A stretch of 36,245 nucleotides of DNA from Geothrix sp. (GTDB taxonomy: Bacteria; Acidobacteriota; Holophagae; Holophagales; Holophagaceae), in the NCBI GenBank assembly GCA_031292655.1, contig JARLGO010000415.1, positions 1-36,245 of the forward strand. Reading direction: 5' to 3'. Each line of letters starts with the position of its first letter. Position 1 is the stretch's first letter. Below the pieces are notes generated by a model, which saw only the letters and a list, made by a program, of their open reading frames with translations, was not told the DNA's origin and did not search any database. This document shows positions 1 to 8,049 of this stretch, piece by piece. The position numbers and the translations under genes were made by a program.

Positions 1-141
1 AGCCCCACGCGCTCCCAGAGCGGCTCGCAGAGCCGCCAGTAGGCCCGTTCGGAAGGACCCAGCACCACCGCCGCCACCGGCAGCAGGAGCGACTGCATCA
101 GGGGGCGGATGGCGGCGCCGGGGCTGAGCCAGCAGCCCTTG
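1..141 (-). CDS. Host gene fragment, BshC-like (putative bacillithiol cysteine ligase), truncated by prophage and window edge
   Basis: Reverse frame reads KGCWLSPGAAIRPLMQSLLLPVAAVVLGPSERAYWRLCEPLWERVG, resembling the BshC segment (S..V.TRPLMQ...P..A.V.GP.E.AYW...). Confidence 0.6.
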
Positions 142-163
142 TGTGAACCGTCGAAATGATTCG
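142..163 (+). repeat. Left terminal inverted repeat / terminal transposase-binding-type site
   Basis: TGTGAACCGTCGAAATGATTCG pairs with right-end TGTGGCGCGTCAAAAAGAATCC; the BshC-like frame ends here. Confidence 0.65.
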
Positions 164-242
164 ATGAGACGGGGTTAGGGCGCGACGGGCCCGGGATTCA
201 ATTTCGGCGCGGGTTCACGGGCGATTTTCAGCCGCGGGGAAC

Positions 243-263
243 TTGCAGAAAGATTGGGAAGTT
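243..263 (+). promoter_or_regulatory. Left-end transposase-binding-type site (degenerate)
   Basis: TTGCAGAAAGATTGGGAAGTT resembles the motif TTCAAAAAGAATGGAAGTT found at both ends. Confidence 0.5.
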
Positions 264-286
264 TCGCGCGGGCCGCTGCGGTGATA

Positions 287-307
287 TTGCAAAAAGAATG
301 GAAACTC
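287..307 (+). promoter_or_regulatory. Left-end transposase-binding-type site
   Basis: TTGCAAAAAGAATGGAAACTC; shares the CAAAAAGAATGGAA core with sites at 350 and 36074. Confidence 0.7.
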
Positions 308-349
308 AGGGCCAGGAGGCAGTCACGGATGGCGGCCGGCTTCGCGTCT

Positions 350-368
350 TTCAAAAAGAATGGAAGTT
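350..368 (+). promoter_or_regulatory. Left-end transposase-binding-type site
   Basis: TTCAAAAAGAATGGAAGTT, 19-bp exact match to 36074-36092. Confidence 0.75.
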
Positions 369-375
369 TTCCGCT

Positions 376-1086
376 CTAGTTGTGCTTCGCCGCGGCCCTT
401 TTCAGGTCCTCCACTTCTTTACGCAGCCGCGCCAGTTCTCGCCGCATGTCCTCGACGGATTCCCCGTCTTCTTGGTGCGCCGGCTTCTTGCGCTTCGACT
501 TGGGGACGACATAGGGGGCATCCAATGTGGCGTCTTTCAGGGGTGTTGGTGCCCTGCGTGGAAGGATGGTCGCCAAGGGATCCACCTCTGAGATGCTCTT
601 CACGATGGGGCGACCGTCCGCATGAACAAGCAATCGCATGGGCGACACCCCAAGGACCCTGGCGATGGTACCCACCTCACCAAAGGTTGGCAGATCGTGC
701 CCGCGGACGATGGAGAAGTATCTGTCGCTACCCATGGTGCGTACTAATAGGTCGACTGAGGCGGCGCGCCGCGATTCGCGCATAACCTTGAGCATCCCCG
801 CGAGGTCGTCCTTGTAGATGCCCCCGTCCGGGGGCTCCTCGACGGAGCTAAGGTTTAGTTCAGACTCAAACATTGGGCCGATGCCGTCGAGGATCCATGC
901 GCGTGATGCCCCATAGACCGAGGCGGCCGCGAGGAGCACCGGCATAGGCACCGAACGCTTCCCAGATTCCCACGGGGACAGATTGCTCTGTGGTACCCCA
1001 ATGGCGCGGGCAAAGTCCACCTGGCCCACACCAAGATGAAGCCGGAGCTGCCGCAGCCGTGCGCCTTGACTCAGTTCCTCAGACAT
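376..1086 (-). CDS. CI-like HTH phage repressor
   Basis: N-terminal HTH_XRE-type segment (LRQLRLHLGVGQVDFARAIGVPQSNLSPWESGKRSVPMPVLLAAASVYG); divergent from the early operon, as in Mu c/ner arrangement. Confidence 0.8.
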   Translation of the reverse strand: MSEELSQGARLRQLRLHLGVGQVDFARAIGVPQSNLSPWESGKRSVPMPVLLAAASVYGASRAWILDGIGPMFESELNLSSVEEPPDGGIYKDDLAGMLKVMRESRRAASVDLLVRTMGSDRYFSIVRGHDLPTFGEVGTIARVLGVSPMRLLVHADGRPIVKSISEVDPLATILPRRAPTPLKDATLDAPYVVPKSKRKKPAHQEDGESVEDMRRELARLRKEVEDLKRAAAKHN

Positions 1087-1127
1087 TTTCTGTCCCTCCT
1101 CAAAAATACCCCTTGCGGGTAGCCATA

Positions 1128-1147
1128 ACGGGTATTACATTACCCGT
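1128..1147. promoter_or_regulatory. Putative operator: ACGGGTA-N6-TACCCGT inverted repeat
   Basis: Perfect 7-bp arms in the divergent repressor/early intergenic region; extra half-site GCGGGTA just upstream. Confidence 0.7.
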
Positions 1148-1150
1148 GAA

Positions 1151-1168
1151 GGCTAAGGCACCTTAGCC
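1151..1168. promoter_or_regulatory. Putative second operator: GGCTAAGG-CA-CCTTAGCC inverted repeat
   Basis: Perfect 8-bp arms, 2-nt spacer, directly upstream of the ATG at 1183. Confidence 0.6.
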
Positions 1169-1182
1169 GCTGTGGAGCCATC

Positions 1183-1524
1183 ATGAGTCAAGATCACGGC
1201 CCAGACAAGGGCAGGCCTGAGGCCTGTCTAGAAGACGGCCTGGCGCAACACCGCACCCTATCTGAGATCCAGCTGGTGTTCGTAAACCACGTCAGAAAGA
1301 ACGGGAGCCTCACGCCAATTGGCATCAAGGCCCTGCTTGAAGCTGAGGGAGTGACCATCCGCACCTTTGCGGAGCTGCTTGGTGTGACAGAAGGATTTGT
1401 CCACCAGGTCATCAGTCGCCACCGCAGGAACAAGCGTGTGGAGGACGCCATCACCGAACGGCTTGCCCGCTATGGGTTCGCATCAGACCGGATCTGGGGC
1501 CGCCAGACCGAACCCGCCGCCTGA
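1183..1524 (+). CDS. Early HTH DNA-binding protein (Ner/Cro-like position)
   Basis: First rightward gene; HTH-like segment IKALLEAEGVTIRTFAELLGVTEGFVHQVISRHRRNKRVEDAI. Confidence 0.65.
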   Translation: MSQDHGPDKGRPEACLEDGLAQHRTLSEIQLVFVNHVRKNGSLTPIGIKALLEAEGVTIRTFAELLGVTEGFVHQVISRHRRNKRVEDAITERLARYGFASDRIWGRQTEPAA

Positions 1525-1528
1525 CACC

Positions 1529-3889
1529 ATGGCCACCTGTGCCCGCCCCTCTCTATCCGAGAGCCTGGCCTCAGCCGAGGTTGTCCTGTCTGGTTGTCCT
1601 GTGGTTGTCCTGTCGAACAGGACAACAGGACAACCGGGCCTACGGACAGGACAACCGTCATTAAATGACTGCAAAGCTGAGTCTTGCTTCTCACCGAAAG
1701 ACAAGTCGGAGTCATCTTCTTTTGCCCCTACGGTTGTCCTGTTCAGTGTCCCAGAGCTGGCGGAACTGGCAGGTGTAAGCCGTCAATCGGTGCTTAAGGC
1801 GGTCCTCGCGAAGAAGCTCGAATCCGAGGTGGTCACCATCACGGAGGGGCGTCGAACAGGCCGAACTGAGCACCGGATCCACCCTTCCGCTGCATTCGCC
1901 TACTATCCCGCCGCCCGCGCCGCGTTCGAGGTCCGCCAGTCCGCCGCTCTGCCTGTGGCCACGCGCTCGGCCATGCCGGTCATCAAGCGCGACCCCCAGC
2001 AGGTCGTCCTGCGGGCCAATCCCGAGGCCCTCCAGCGGGCGCGGCAGGTCCAGCAGGCCCGGCTGAAGCTGATCGAAAAGACCCGCCTCCTCCTGGCCGA
2101 GCAAGGCCCCTCGCGCCGCTCCGCCAAAAAGGGCCTCCCCGGCGCCGTGTGCCAGGCGGCCATCACCTGGCTGTTGACCGCGCCGGAGGCCGAGGATGTG
2201 CGCCTGGTCCTGGGGGAGATCCCCAGCACCTCCACCCTTAATAGGTGGTGGGCGGCCCTGGCCGAGGACCCCAGCGGGGAGGCTCTGCGCCCCCAGTGGA
2301 GCGCCTGTGGCCGGCCCCGCAAGGTCGAGCAGGATCCCGAGCTGCTGGACAAGATCACCGGGGCCTTTGCCCACGCTGGCAGCTTCGCCTTGGCGGCCGA
2401 GCACCTGCAGAAGCAGGGCACGGCCATCAGCGAGGCCACCCTGCGCCGGGTGGTCCAGAGCCTGGATCCCGCCATCCGCATGGGATTGCGCTTTGGCAGC
2501 CGCAAGGCCCAGACCGACCTGGGGCCCTACGTCCGCCGGCGCCCCAGCGCCCCCTTCCAATGCTGGTCCATCGACGGCCACACCGAGGACTCCATGTGGA
2601 TCTGGGAGGAGCTGCTGCCCGGGGAACAGCCGAAAGGCTTCCGGCCCAACATCTATGCGGTGCGGGACGTGGGATCAGGCGCCCTCCTCAGCCTGACCGT
2701 GGGCTACAACCTCAACCGCTACCTGCCGTTCATGGCCATCGCCGAAGCCATCCTCCGGACCGGCGTCATCCCCGAGACCATCCAATCGGACAACGGCCGC
2801 GAGGTCCGGAACCGCTTCTTCCTGGGCGACGAGGACATGGTGGGCTACTTCCCCCAGCTGGCCATGGACTGGAAGGACGACGAGGCCCTCTGGCGCGGTG
2901 CGCTGCCCTACAACAGCCGCTCCAAGCCGGTGGAACGCGACTTCCTGAACGTCAAACAGCGTTTTTCAGCCCTTATTCCCACCTTCACAGGCGGAAGTCC
3001 CAGTACCAGGCCCGGCGACACCCTGGGCGAAGCCCTCAAGCGGGGCCAGATCGAGACCATCGACAGCCTGAAGATGCGCCTGGAGGCCTTCCGCGAAGCC
3101 GAGCTGGACCGCGTCCGCACCATCCACGGCCACAAGATCCACCCCCGCCAGGCCCTGGAGCAGGCCAAGGCCTCCCTCTTGCGCAGCCTGGGCCCGGAGC
3201 ACCCCCGCTTCATCCGCCCCGGCCAGGAATGGCGCGTGCTTCCGAGCCTCAAGGCCCAGAAGGCGCGGGGCTACGTCACCTGCAAGGTCGAGGGCCAGGA
3301 ATTCCGCTACAGCGCCCCCATCCTGCACGAGGTCGACGCGGACAACCTGACCGTGCGGATCAACCTCTGGGATGCCCGTCAGGCCTGGCTCTGCCGGGGC
3401 GGCGAGCTGCTGGACACCCTCACCTTCGTGCCCGATGGCCCCGAGCTGGGCGCCGCCGAGACGGATGTGGTGTCGCTCCGCATCATGCAGAACGCCAAGA
3501 AGACCCAGAAAGCCGTCATCCGGCGGGCCGAGGTTGAGCGCGACCGCATCCGCACGGCCGAAGGCTTCCAGGTGGGCCGCCCCACCCTCAAAGTGCTCCC
3601 CCAGGAGCCCATCGAGGTCAACGACCTGACGGATGACCAGCTCCGCCGCGCCCAAGAGCAGCGCCAGAAGCTGGGCCTCACTGAACCCGCCATCCCCCAG
3701 CCAGAGCCAGCCCCGGCTGATCCGGAAGCCCCGGTCCGCCTGGGCCGCGCGGGCCTCAAAGACCGCCTGGACTGGTGCCGCTACATGCTCACCAACCCGG
3801 ACGACGCGGATGACGACGAACGGCGCGATTTCCAGCGCTACCTCGACGCCAATCCCCTCGTCCGCCAACAGCTGGGCATCCCTGCCTAG
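1529..3889 (+). CDS. MuA-type DDE transposase
   Basis: rve-like core with acidic residues in WSIDGHTED, IQSDNGRE and KPVERDF, followed by Mu transposase C-terminal-like region; in-frame ATG at 1529 chosen over the longer ORF start at 1397, which overlaps the previous gene. Confidence 0.92.
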   Translation: MATCARPSLSESLASAEVVLSGCPVVVLSNRTTGQPGLRTGQPSLNDCKAESCFSPKDKSESSSFAPTVVLFSVPELAELAGVSRQSVLKAVLAKKLESEVVTITEGRRTGRTEHRIHPSAAFAYYPAARAAFEVRQSAALPVATRSAMPVIKRDPQQVVLRANPEALQRARQVQQARLKLIEKTRLLLAEQGPSRRSAKKGLPGAVCQAAITWLLTAPEAEDVRLVLGEIPSTSTLNRWWAALAEDPSGEALRPQWSACGRPRKVEQDPELLDKITGAFAHAGSFALAAEHLQKQGTAISEATLRRVVQSLDPAIRMGLRFGSRKAQTDLGPYVRRRPSAPFQCWSIDGHTEDSMWIWEELLPGEQPKGFRPNIYAVRDVGSGALLSLTVGYNLNRYLPFMAIAEAILRTGVIPETIQSDNGREVRNRFFLGDEDMVGYFPQLAMDWKDDEALWRGALPYNSRSKPVERDFLNVKQRFSALIPTFTGGSPSTRPGDTLGEALKRGQIETIDSLKMRLEAFREAELDRVRTIHGHKIHPRQALEQAKASLLRSLGPEHPRFIRPGQEWRVLPSLKAQKARGYVTCKVEGQEFRYSAPILHEVDADNLTVRINLWDARQAWLCRGGELLDTLTFVPDGPELGAAETDVVSLRIMQNAKKTQKAVIRRAEVERDRIRTAEGFQVGRPTLKVLPQEPIEVNDLTDDQLRRAQEQRQKLGLTEPAIPQPEPAPADPEAPVRLGRAGLKDRLDWCRYMLTNPDDADDDERRDFQRYLDANPLVRQQLGIPA
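1579..1742. repeat. Cluster of seven GGTTGTCCTGT motifs, direct and inverted
   Basis: Direct copies at 1579-1589, 1592-1602, 1603-1613, 1732-1742; inverted (ACAGGACAACC) at 1617-1627 (one mismatch), 1625-1635, 1646-1656. Confidence 0.9.
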
Positions 3890-3923
3890 CCCCCATAACC
3901 CATCCCTCTGGGAGGAGGACCCC

Positions 3924-4691
3924 TTGCACCAAGTTTTCTGCCACACCGTCAGCAACGTCTCGCGCCTGTTGGCCGGCATCGCCATCGTCCAGGAGCGAGG
4001 CGCGGCCGAGGCCTGCCAGATGCTCGTCACCGGGCAGCCCGGCCTGGGCAAGACCGAGACCCTGGGCTGGTATGTCACCCAGCAGCCCTATGCCGTCTAC
4101 CTTCGGGCCAAGTCGGGCTGGACGCGCCATTGGTTCCTGAATGACCTGCTGGCCGAGCTGGGCGAAGCGCCCGCCCGCCTCACCGAGGACATGTTCAAGC
4201 AGGCCCTGGCCGCCCTGGCCCGCAAGCCCTACATCCTGGTCGTGGACGAGGTCGAACACGCCCTCAATGATACCCGCGTGCTGGAGGCCATCCGCGACTT
4301 CAGCGACCTGCTGCGGCTCCCCACCGTCTTGGTGGGCATGGCCGAGGTTCGCAACAAGATCGCCCGGCATCCCCAGGTCCAAAGCCGCATCGCCACCATC
4401 GTCACCTTCCAGCCCGCCACCCTGGAGGACGTGAAGGCTACGGCCATGATGCTGCTGGAGGGCGGCGTGGCCATCACCGACGAGGTGGCCGAGCTGATCC
4501 ACTTGCGCTCCGAAGGCCGCATGCGCCTGGTGCTGAACGGCCTGGCGGCCTGCGAGCGCGTGGCCCGGCTGCGGAAGACCAAGACCGTGGGCCTGGCCGA
4601 AGTCAAGGATGTGGAGCTGGTCCACGACTGGCAGTCCCGCAAGCCCCAGACCCTGAAGCCCCAGGCCCGTGGGGCGAAGGAATCGCTGTGA
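3924..4691 (+). CDS. MuB-type AAA ATPase, transposition target DNA activator
   Basis: Walker A GQPGLGKTE, Walker B-like ILVVDEVEH, directly downstream of the transposase; TTG start preceded by GGGAGGAGG. Confidence 0.88.
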   Translation: MHQVFCHTVSNVSRLLAGIAIVQERGAAEACQMLVTGQPGLGKTETLGWYVTQQPYAVYLRAKSGWTRHWFLNDLLAELGEAPARLTEDMFKQALAALARKPYILVVDEVEHALNDTRVLEAIRDFSDLLRLPTVLVGMAEVRNKIARHPQVQSRIATIVTFQPATLEDVKATAMMLLEGGVAITDEVAELIHLRSEGRMRLVLNGLAACERVARLRKTKTVGLAEVKDVELVHDWQSRKPQTLKPQARGAKESL

Positions 4692-5248
4692 ACGTGGCCG
4701 ACCGCATCCTCCAGGCCCTGGCGCCCGACCCCCAGCGGCTGGGGGACCGGGTGTCCGTGGGAAGCCTGGCCCTCAGCCTGGGCTTGACGAACGTCTCGGT
4801 GCGCTTCGCCCTCTATGCCCTCAAGGACCGCAAGCTCGTCCGGCGCTGCTGGAAGGGCGTCTATGCCATCACCCCCGCGGGCCTCCAGCACCTGGCCGAG
4901 GGGAAGACCATCACCAGCGGCCCCAAAGGCCCGCGAACGAATCCAAGCCCCTTCGCCCCATCCACCTTGCGCTCGCGCCTGTGGCGGGCCCTCCGCCTCA
5001 AGCGGGTGGCCTCCGTGGATGAGCTGCTGCTGTTGGCCGCCAAGGGCAACGAGGGCAACGCCAAGGACGACGCCCGGCGCTACCTCAACGCCTTGCACAA
5101 GGCCGGGATCCTCGATCCCGCCTACACCCGCACCGGCCCCCAGCGCTACCTGCTACTGCGGGACCGGGGCCCCCTGGCCCCCCAGTGGAACAAGCGCCAG
5201 AAGCGGGTCTTCGACCCCAACGACGGGACCACCTATGACCTGGCGTGA
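4688..5248 (+). CDS. Winged-helix-like early phage protein
   Basis: GTG start overlapping MuB stop; VSVGSLALSLGLTNVSVRFALYALKDRKLVRRCWKGVYAITPAG looks wHTH-like. Confidence 0.55.
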   Translation: MNVADRILQALAPDPQRLGDRVSVGSLALSLGLTNVSVRFALYALKDRKLVRRCWKGVYAITPAGLQHLAEGKTITSGPKGPRTNPSPFAPSTLRSRLWRALRLKRVASVDELLLLAAKGNEGNAKDDARRYLNALHKAGILDPAYTRTGPQRYLLLRDRGPLAPQWNKRQKRVFDPNDGTTYDLA

Positions 5249-5546
5249 GCTGCTCGAAATCAAGATCGCCGATCGTGGCCAGGCGGCTGTGGCCCGCGAA
5301 CTGGGCTATTCCGCCACCACCCTCAGCCTGGTCCGCCGGGACAAATACCCCGCCGGCATCGAGCAGATCGCCGCCCGGGTGCTGGACCTCTACGGCGAAG
5401 TCGACTGCCCCTTCCTGGGCCACTCCATCCAGGCCGAGCCCTGCCGCCGCATCAGCCACGGGCCGGTGCCCACCTCCAATCCCAAGGCCATCCAGCACTG
5501 GTCGGCCTGCCAATCCTGCCCCCACTTCAAAGGAGCCAAGCCATGA
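5235..5546 (+). CDS. Small HTH protein with cysteine-rich C-terminus
   Basis: AAVARELGYSATTLSLVRRDKYP HTH-like and later cysteines C-P-F...C...C-x2-C. Confidence 0.6.
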   Translation: MTWRELLEIKIADRGQAAVARELGYSATTLSLVRRDKYPAGIEQIAARVLDLYGEVDCPFLGHSIQAEPCRRISHGPVPTSNPKAIQHWSACQSCPHFKGAKP

Positions 5547-5830
5547 GTACCTTCGAGCCCTCGCAGCAGGTGGCCGCCTTCGCCGCCGCCGCCTACACCG
5601 CCGGCCACGCCATCAGCTTGATCACCGATCAGACCAGCGTCGACATGGCCTGCGACGCGGTCAAAGAGGCCATCCAGCGCTCTCTGCCGCTGGCCAGCGT
5701 CGAACTGACCCTCGCCAACCTGCTGCGGGATGAGGAGGGCTTCCCCCCCCCCTCCCTGCAGGGCCTCTTCTTCCAGCTGAATAACCAGATCAGCATCCTC
5801 CGGGCCAGCGGGCGCTTTCTCTCCGCATGA
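5543..5830 (+). CDS. Hypothetical early phage protein
   Basis: ORF with stop/start overlaps on both sides; contains C10 tract 5743-5752 read in frame. Confidence 0.6.
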   Translation: MSTFEPSQQVAAFAAAAYTAGHAISLITDQTSVDMACDAVKEAIQRSLPLASVELTLANLLRDEEGFPPPSLQGLFFQLNNQISILRASGRFLSA

Positions 5831-5952
5831 CCAGGCCCGCCAAGGCCCTGGTCTGGGTCCTCGCCCCTTTCTGGCTGCCGATCCTCGGCGCCCTTCACCT
5901 TCGGGACGCCTGGCGCCGCTGGCACCACCGCTATCCGACCTCCCGCCTTTAA
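5827..5952 (+). CDS. Small hydrophobic protein (41 aa)
   Basis: MTRPAKALVWVLAPFWLPILGALHLRDAWRRWHHRYPTSRL; overlaps the preceding stop; not in the supplied ORF track. Confidence 0.4.
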   Translation: MTRPAKALVWVLAPFWLPILGALHLRDAWRRWHHRYPTSRL

Positions 5953-5972
5953 CCCCCCATCAAGGAGCACGC

Positions 5973-6584
5973 ATGGCCATCAAGATCCCCGAAGGCTACC
6001 GCCAGAACGCCAACGGCGACCTGGTCCTCATCGAAAACATCAAGGCCATCGACCTGCTGCGGGACGAGCTGGTGGTATCCATCGCCGCCCGCTCCCGTGA
6101 GCGGTCGGGCGAGCTGGCCGAATTCAAGAACAGCATCATGGCCGAAATCCAGGCCTTCGTGGCCACCAGCGCCGAGCGCTTCAAGGCCAAGCTGGGCGGC
6201 ACCAAGGGCAACCTGACCCTGATGAGCTTCGACGGCCGGTTCAAGGTGGTGTTGGCCCAGCAGGACAACATCAGCTTCGACGAGCGCCTGCAGGTGGCCC
6301 ACAGCCTCATCCAGAAGTGCATCAAGAAGTGGAGCGAGGGCGCGGATTCCAACCTGCTGGCCCTGGTCAACGATGCCTTCCAGGTGGACAAGGCCGGGAA
6401 CGTGAGCATCCGCCGCGTCCTGGGCCTGCGTTCCCTCGACATCAACGACACCCACTGGAAGAAGGCCATGGACGCCATCGCCGAATCCGTTCAGGTCACC
6501 GGCAGCAAGAGCTACATCCGGGTCTACGAGCGCAACGAGGCCGGCGACTACCTGCCCATCTCCCTCGACATGTCGGGGGTGTAG
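5973..6584 (+). CDS. DUF3164 family Mu-like phage protein
   Basis: Sequence type (IPEGYRQNANGDLVLIENIK...) and location; RBS AAGGAG upstream. Confidence 0.75.
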   Translation: MAIKIPEGYRQNANGDLVLIENIKAIDLLRDELVVSIAARSRERSGELAEFKNSIMAEIQAFVATSAERFKAKLGGTKGNLTLMSFDGRFKVVLAQQDNISFDERLQVAHSLIQKCIKKWSEGADSNLLALVNDAFQVDKAGNVSIRRVLGLRSLDINDTHWKKAMDAIAESVQVTGSKSYIRVYERNEAGDYLPISLDMSGV

Positions 6585-6585
6585 C

Positions 6586-6981
6586 TTGAATCAGCTGCTG
6601 CAGGACCTGAACCTGCCCCGGCGCCCCATGGGCTACCTGAGCGCCCCCATGAGCGCCCCCGATGCCCTGACCCGCGCCAAGCACCGCTTCCTGGCCCTGG
6701 ACGCCTCCCATCACCTGTGGGAGGCCGAGATCCTGCACTACTGCCCCATGGCCAACGCACCCATCATCGGCACCTCCGATGTGCATTATGAGGTCTGGAT
6801 GGCCATGGACCTGGAGGTCCTGCGCCGCTGTGACTACATCCTGCTGGTGGGGGAATGGGGCACGAGCGCAGGGTGCCGCCGCGAGCTGGCCATGGCCCGG
6901 AGCCTGGGCAAGCCGGTCGTCTTCAACGTGGAGGACGCCATCACCCTGGATCGGGAACTGCTGGGACGGATCGTCTCGTGA
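6586..6981 (+). CDS. DUF4406-like / nucleoside deoxyribosyltransferase-fold protein
   Basis: GYLSAPMSAPDAL...LRRCDYILLVGEWGTSAGCRRELAMARSLGKPVVF; TTG start. Confidence 0.6.
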   Translation: MNQLLQDLNLPRRPMGYLSAPMSAPDALTRAKHRFLALDASHHLWEAEILHYCPMANAPIIGTSDVHYEVWMAMDLEVLRRCDYILLVGEWGTSAGCRRELAMARSLGKPVVFNVEDAITLDRELLGRIVS

Positions 6982-7652
6982 CCAGCGAACCCGCCACCGC
7001 CCGGCCCTTGCCCTGCCTGATCCACATCCAGGGCGAGGACTACGTCTGGACCGAGGAGGGCGGCCTGGACCCCGCCGCCGTCCTCACACTCCGGCGGTTC
7101 ATCTGGCGCGAGGCCAAGCGCTACGCATCGGTCGGCCTCCGCTCCGGTTTGTCCCTGGAGGACCTGGCCCAGGAGGGGCAGCATGGCGCCCTGGTGGCCG
7201 CCCGTCGCTTCGATCCCACCAAGGGCCTCCGGTTCATCACCTATGCCGTCTGGTGGATCCGCGCCCGCATCCTGAACGCCCTGCGCAAGCACATGGTCTA
7301 CGTGCCGAAGGAAGTGGCCCGGGCCCTGCGCCAGAACGGCGGCCTGCCGCCCGTCTGCTCCCTCGATCTACCCCTGTTCGCCGACGGGACCACCCTCGGC
7401 CAATGCCTGGCCGGCGAATTCGACCAGACCACCACGGAAGCCCCGGTCGTGGCCCTGGAAGTCCGGCGCCTGGTCCGCAAACTCAAGCCCAGAGAGCAGC
7501 ACATCCTTGTCCGGCACTACGGCCTTGATGGCCAGCCTGCCGAAACCCTGGCCGCCGTCGCCGTCACCCTGGGCTTGAGCCGCGGGCGCGTCCGTCAACT
7601 GGAGAGCCAGGCTCTGGCCCAGCTCCGGAAAGTCATCGCCTTCAAAGGCTGA
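6978..7652 (+). CDS. Phage-encoded sigma-70-like RNA polymerase sigma factor
   Basis: Region 2-like DLAQEGQHGALVAARRFDPTKGLRFITYAVWWIRARILNALRKH and region 4-like LKPREQHILVRHYGLDGQPAETLAAVAVTLGLSRGRVRQLESQALAQLRK; GTG start overlapping the previous stop. Confidence 0.85.
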   Translation: MTSEPATARPLPCLIHIQGEDYVWTEEGGLDPAAVLTLRRFIWREAKRYASVGLRSGLSLEDLAQEGQHGALVAARRFDPTKGLRFITYAVWWIRARILNALRKHMVYVPKEVARALRQNGGLPPVCSLDLPLFADGTTLGQCLAGEFDQTTTEAPVVALEVRRLVRKLKPREQHILVRHYGLDGQPAETLAAVAVTLGLSRGRVRQLESQALAQLRKVIAFKG

Positions 7653-7664
7653 ATGGGAGGATTC

Positions 7665-7871
7665 ATGCCAGACGCAGAGGTTCAACACCGCCGCATTGCC
7701 CACGTCGAATTCAGCGGTCCAATGGCCACGAAAGTGATCCTCAATGATGGCTCTGAACTCGATGGGCTCATCAGGGTCGATGTCATAGGCCGTGAATGGG
7801 ATTTACCTTATTTCAAGATCGAGGGATACATCCAGGGGAAGCCTGAGCCCCAAGGCGGCTGCGATGACTAG
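7665..7871 (+). CDS. Hypothetical phage protein
   Basis: ORF with GGGAGG RBS before ATG 7665. Confidence 0.5.
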   Translation: MPDAEVQHRRIAHVEFSGPMATKVILNDGSELDGLIRVDVIGREWDLPYFKIEGYIQGKPEPQGGCDD

Positions 7872-8049
7872 TCAATTCGCAGTCCAGCTCACCATTGACG
7901 ACGCGATCCGGGAGCGCAAGCGCCAGGAACGCGCCGCCACACGGTCCACCCGGGACCAGCACCGTCAGCGCAAGGCCGCCACGGCCGGCTCGCCCCTGCT
8001 CCCCCTGGAATCCACCGAAGCCGAGACCGGCGAGGTGAACCATGGCTAA
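7864..8049 (+). CDS. Hypothetical small basic protein
   Basis: ATG overlapping previous stop; ...ERKRQERAATRSTRDQHRQRK... Confidence 0.5.
   Translation: MTSQFAVQLTIDDAIRERKRQERAATRSTRDQHRQRKAATAGSPLLPLESTEAETGEVNHG

Noticed and set aside
282-307. TG at 282 as the left prophage end
   Set aside because: It matches TG+7+AAAAAGAAT, but the BshC-like frame already ends near 141 and a better terminal match (TGTG...CGTC) is at 142; an additional site at 243 would fall outside.
1397-1528. N-terminal extension of transposase ORF
   Set aside because: Overlaps the HTH gene 1183-1524 in another frame; ATG at 1529 directly follows that gene's stop.
1579-1742. Possible CRISPR array
   Set aside because: Repeats are 11 bp, in both orientations, irregularly spaced and partly overlapping; no spacer structure or cas genes.
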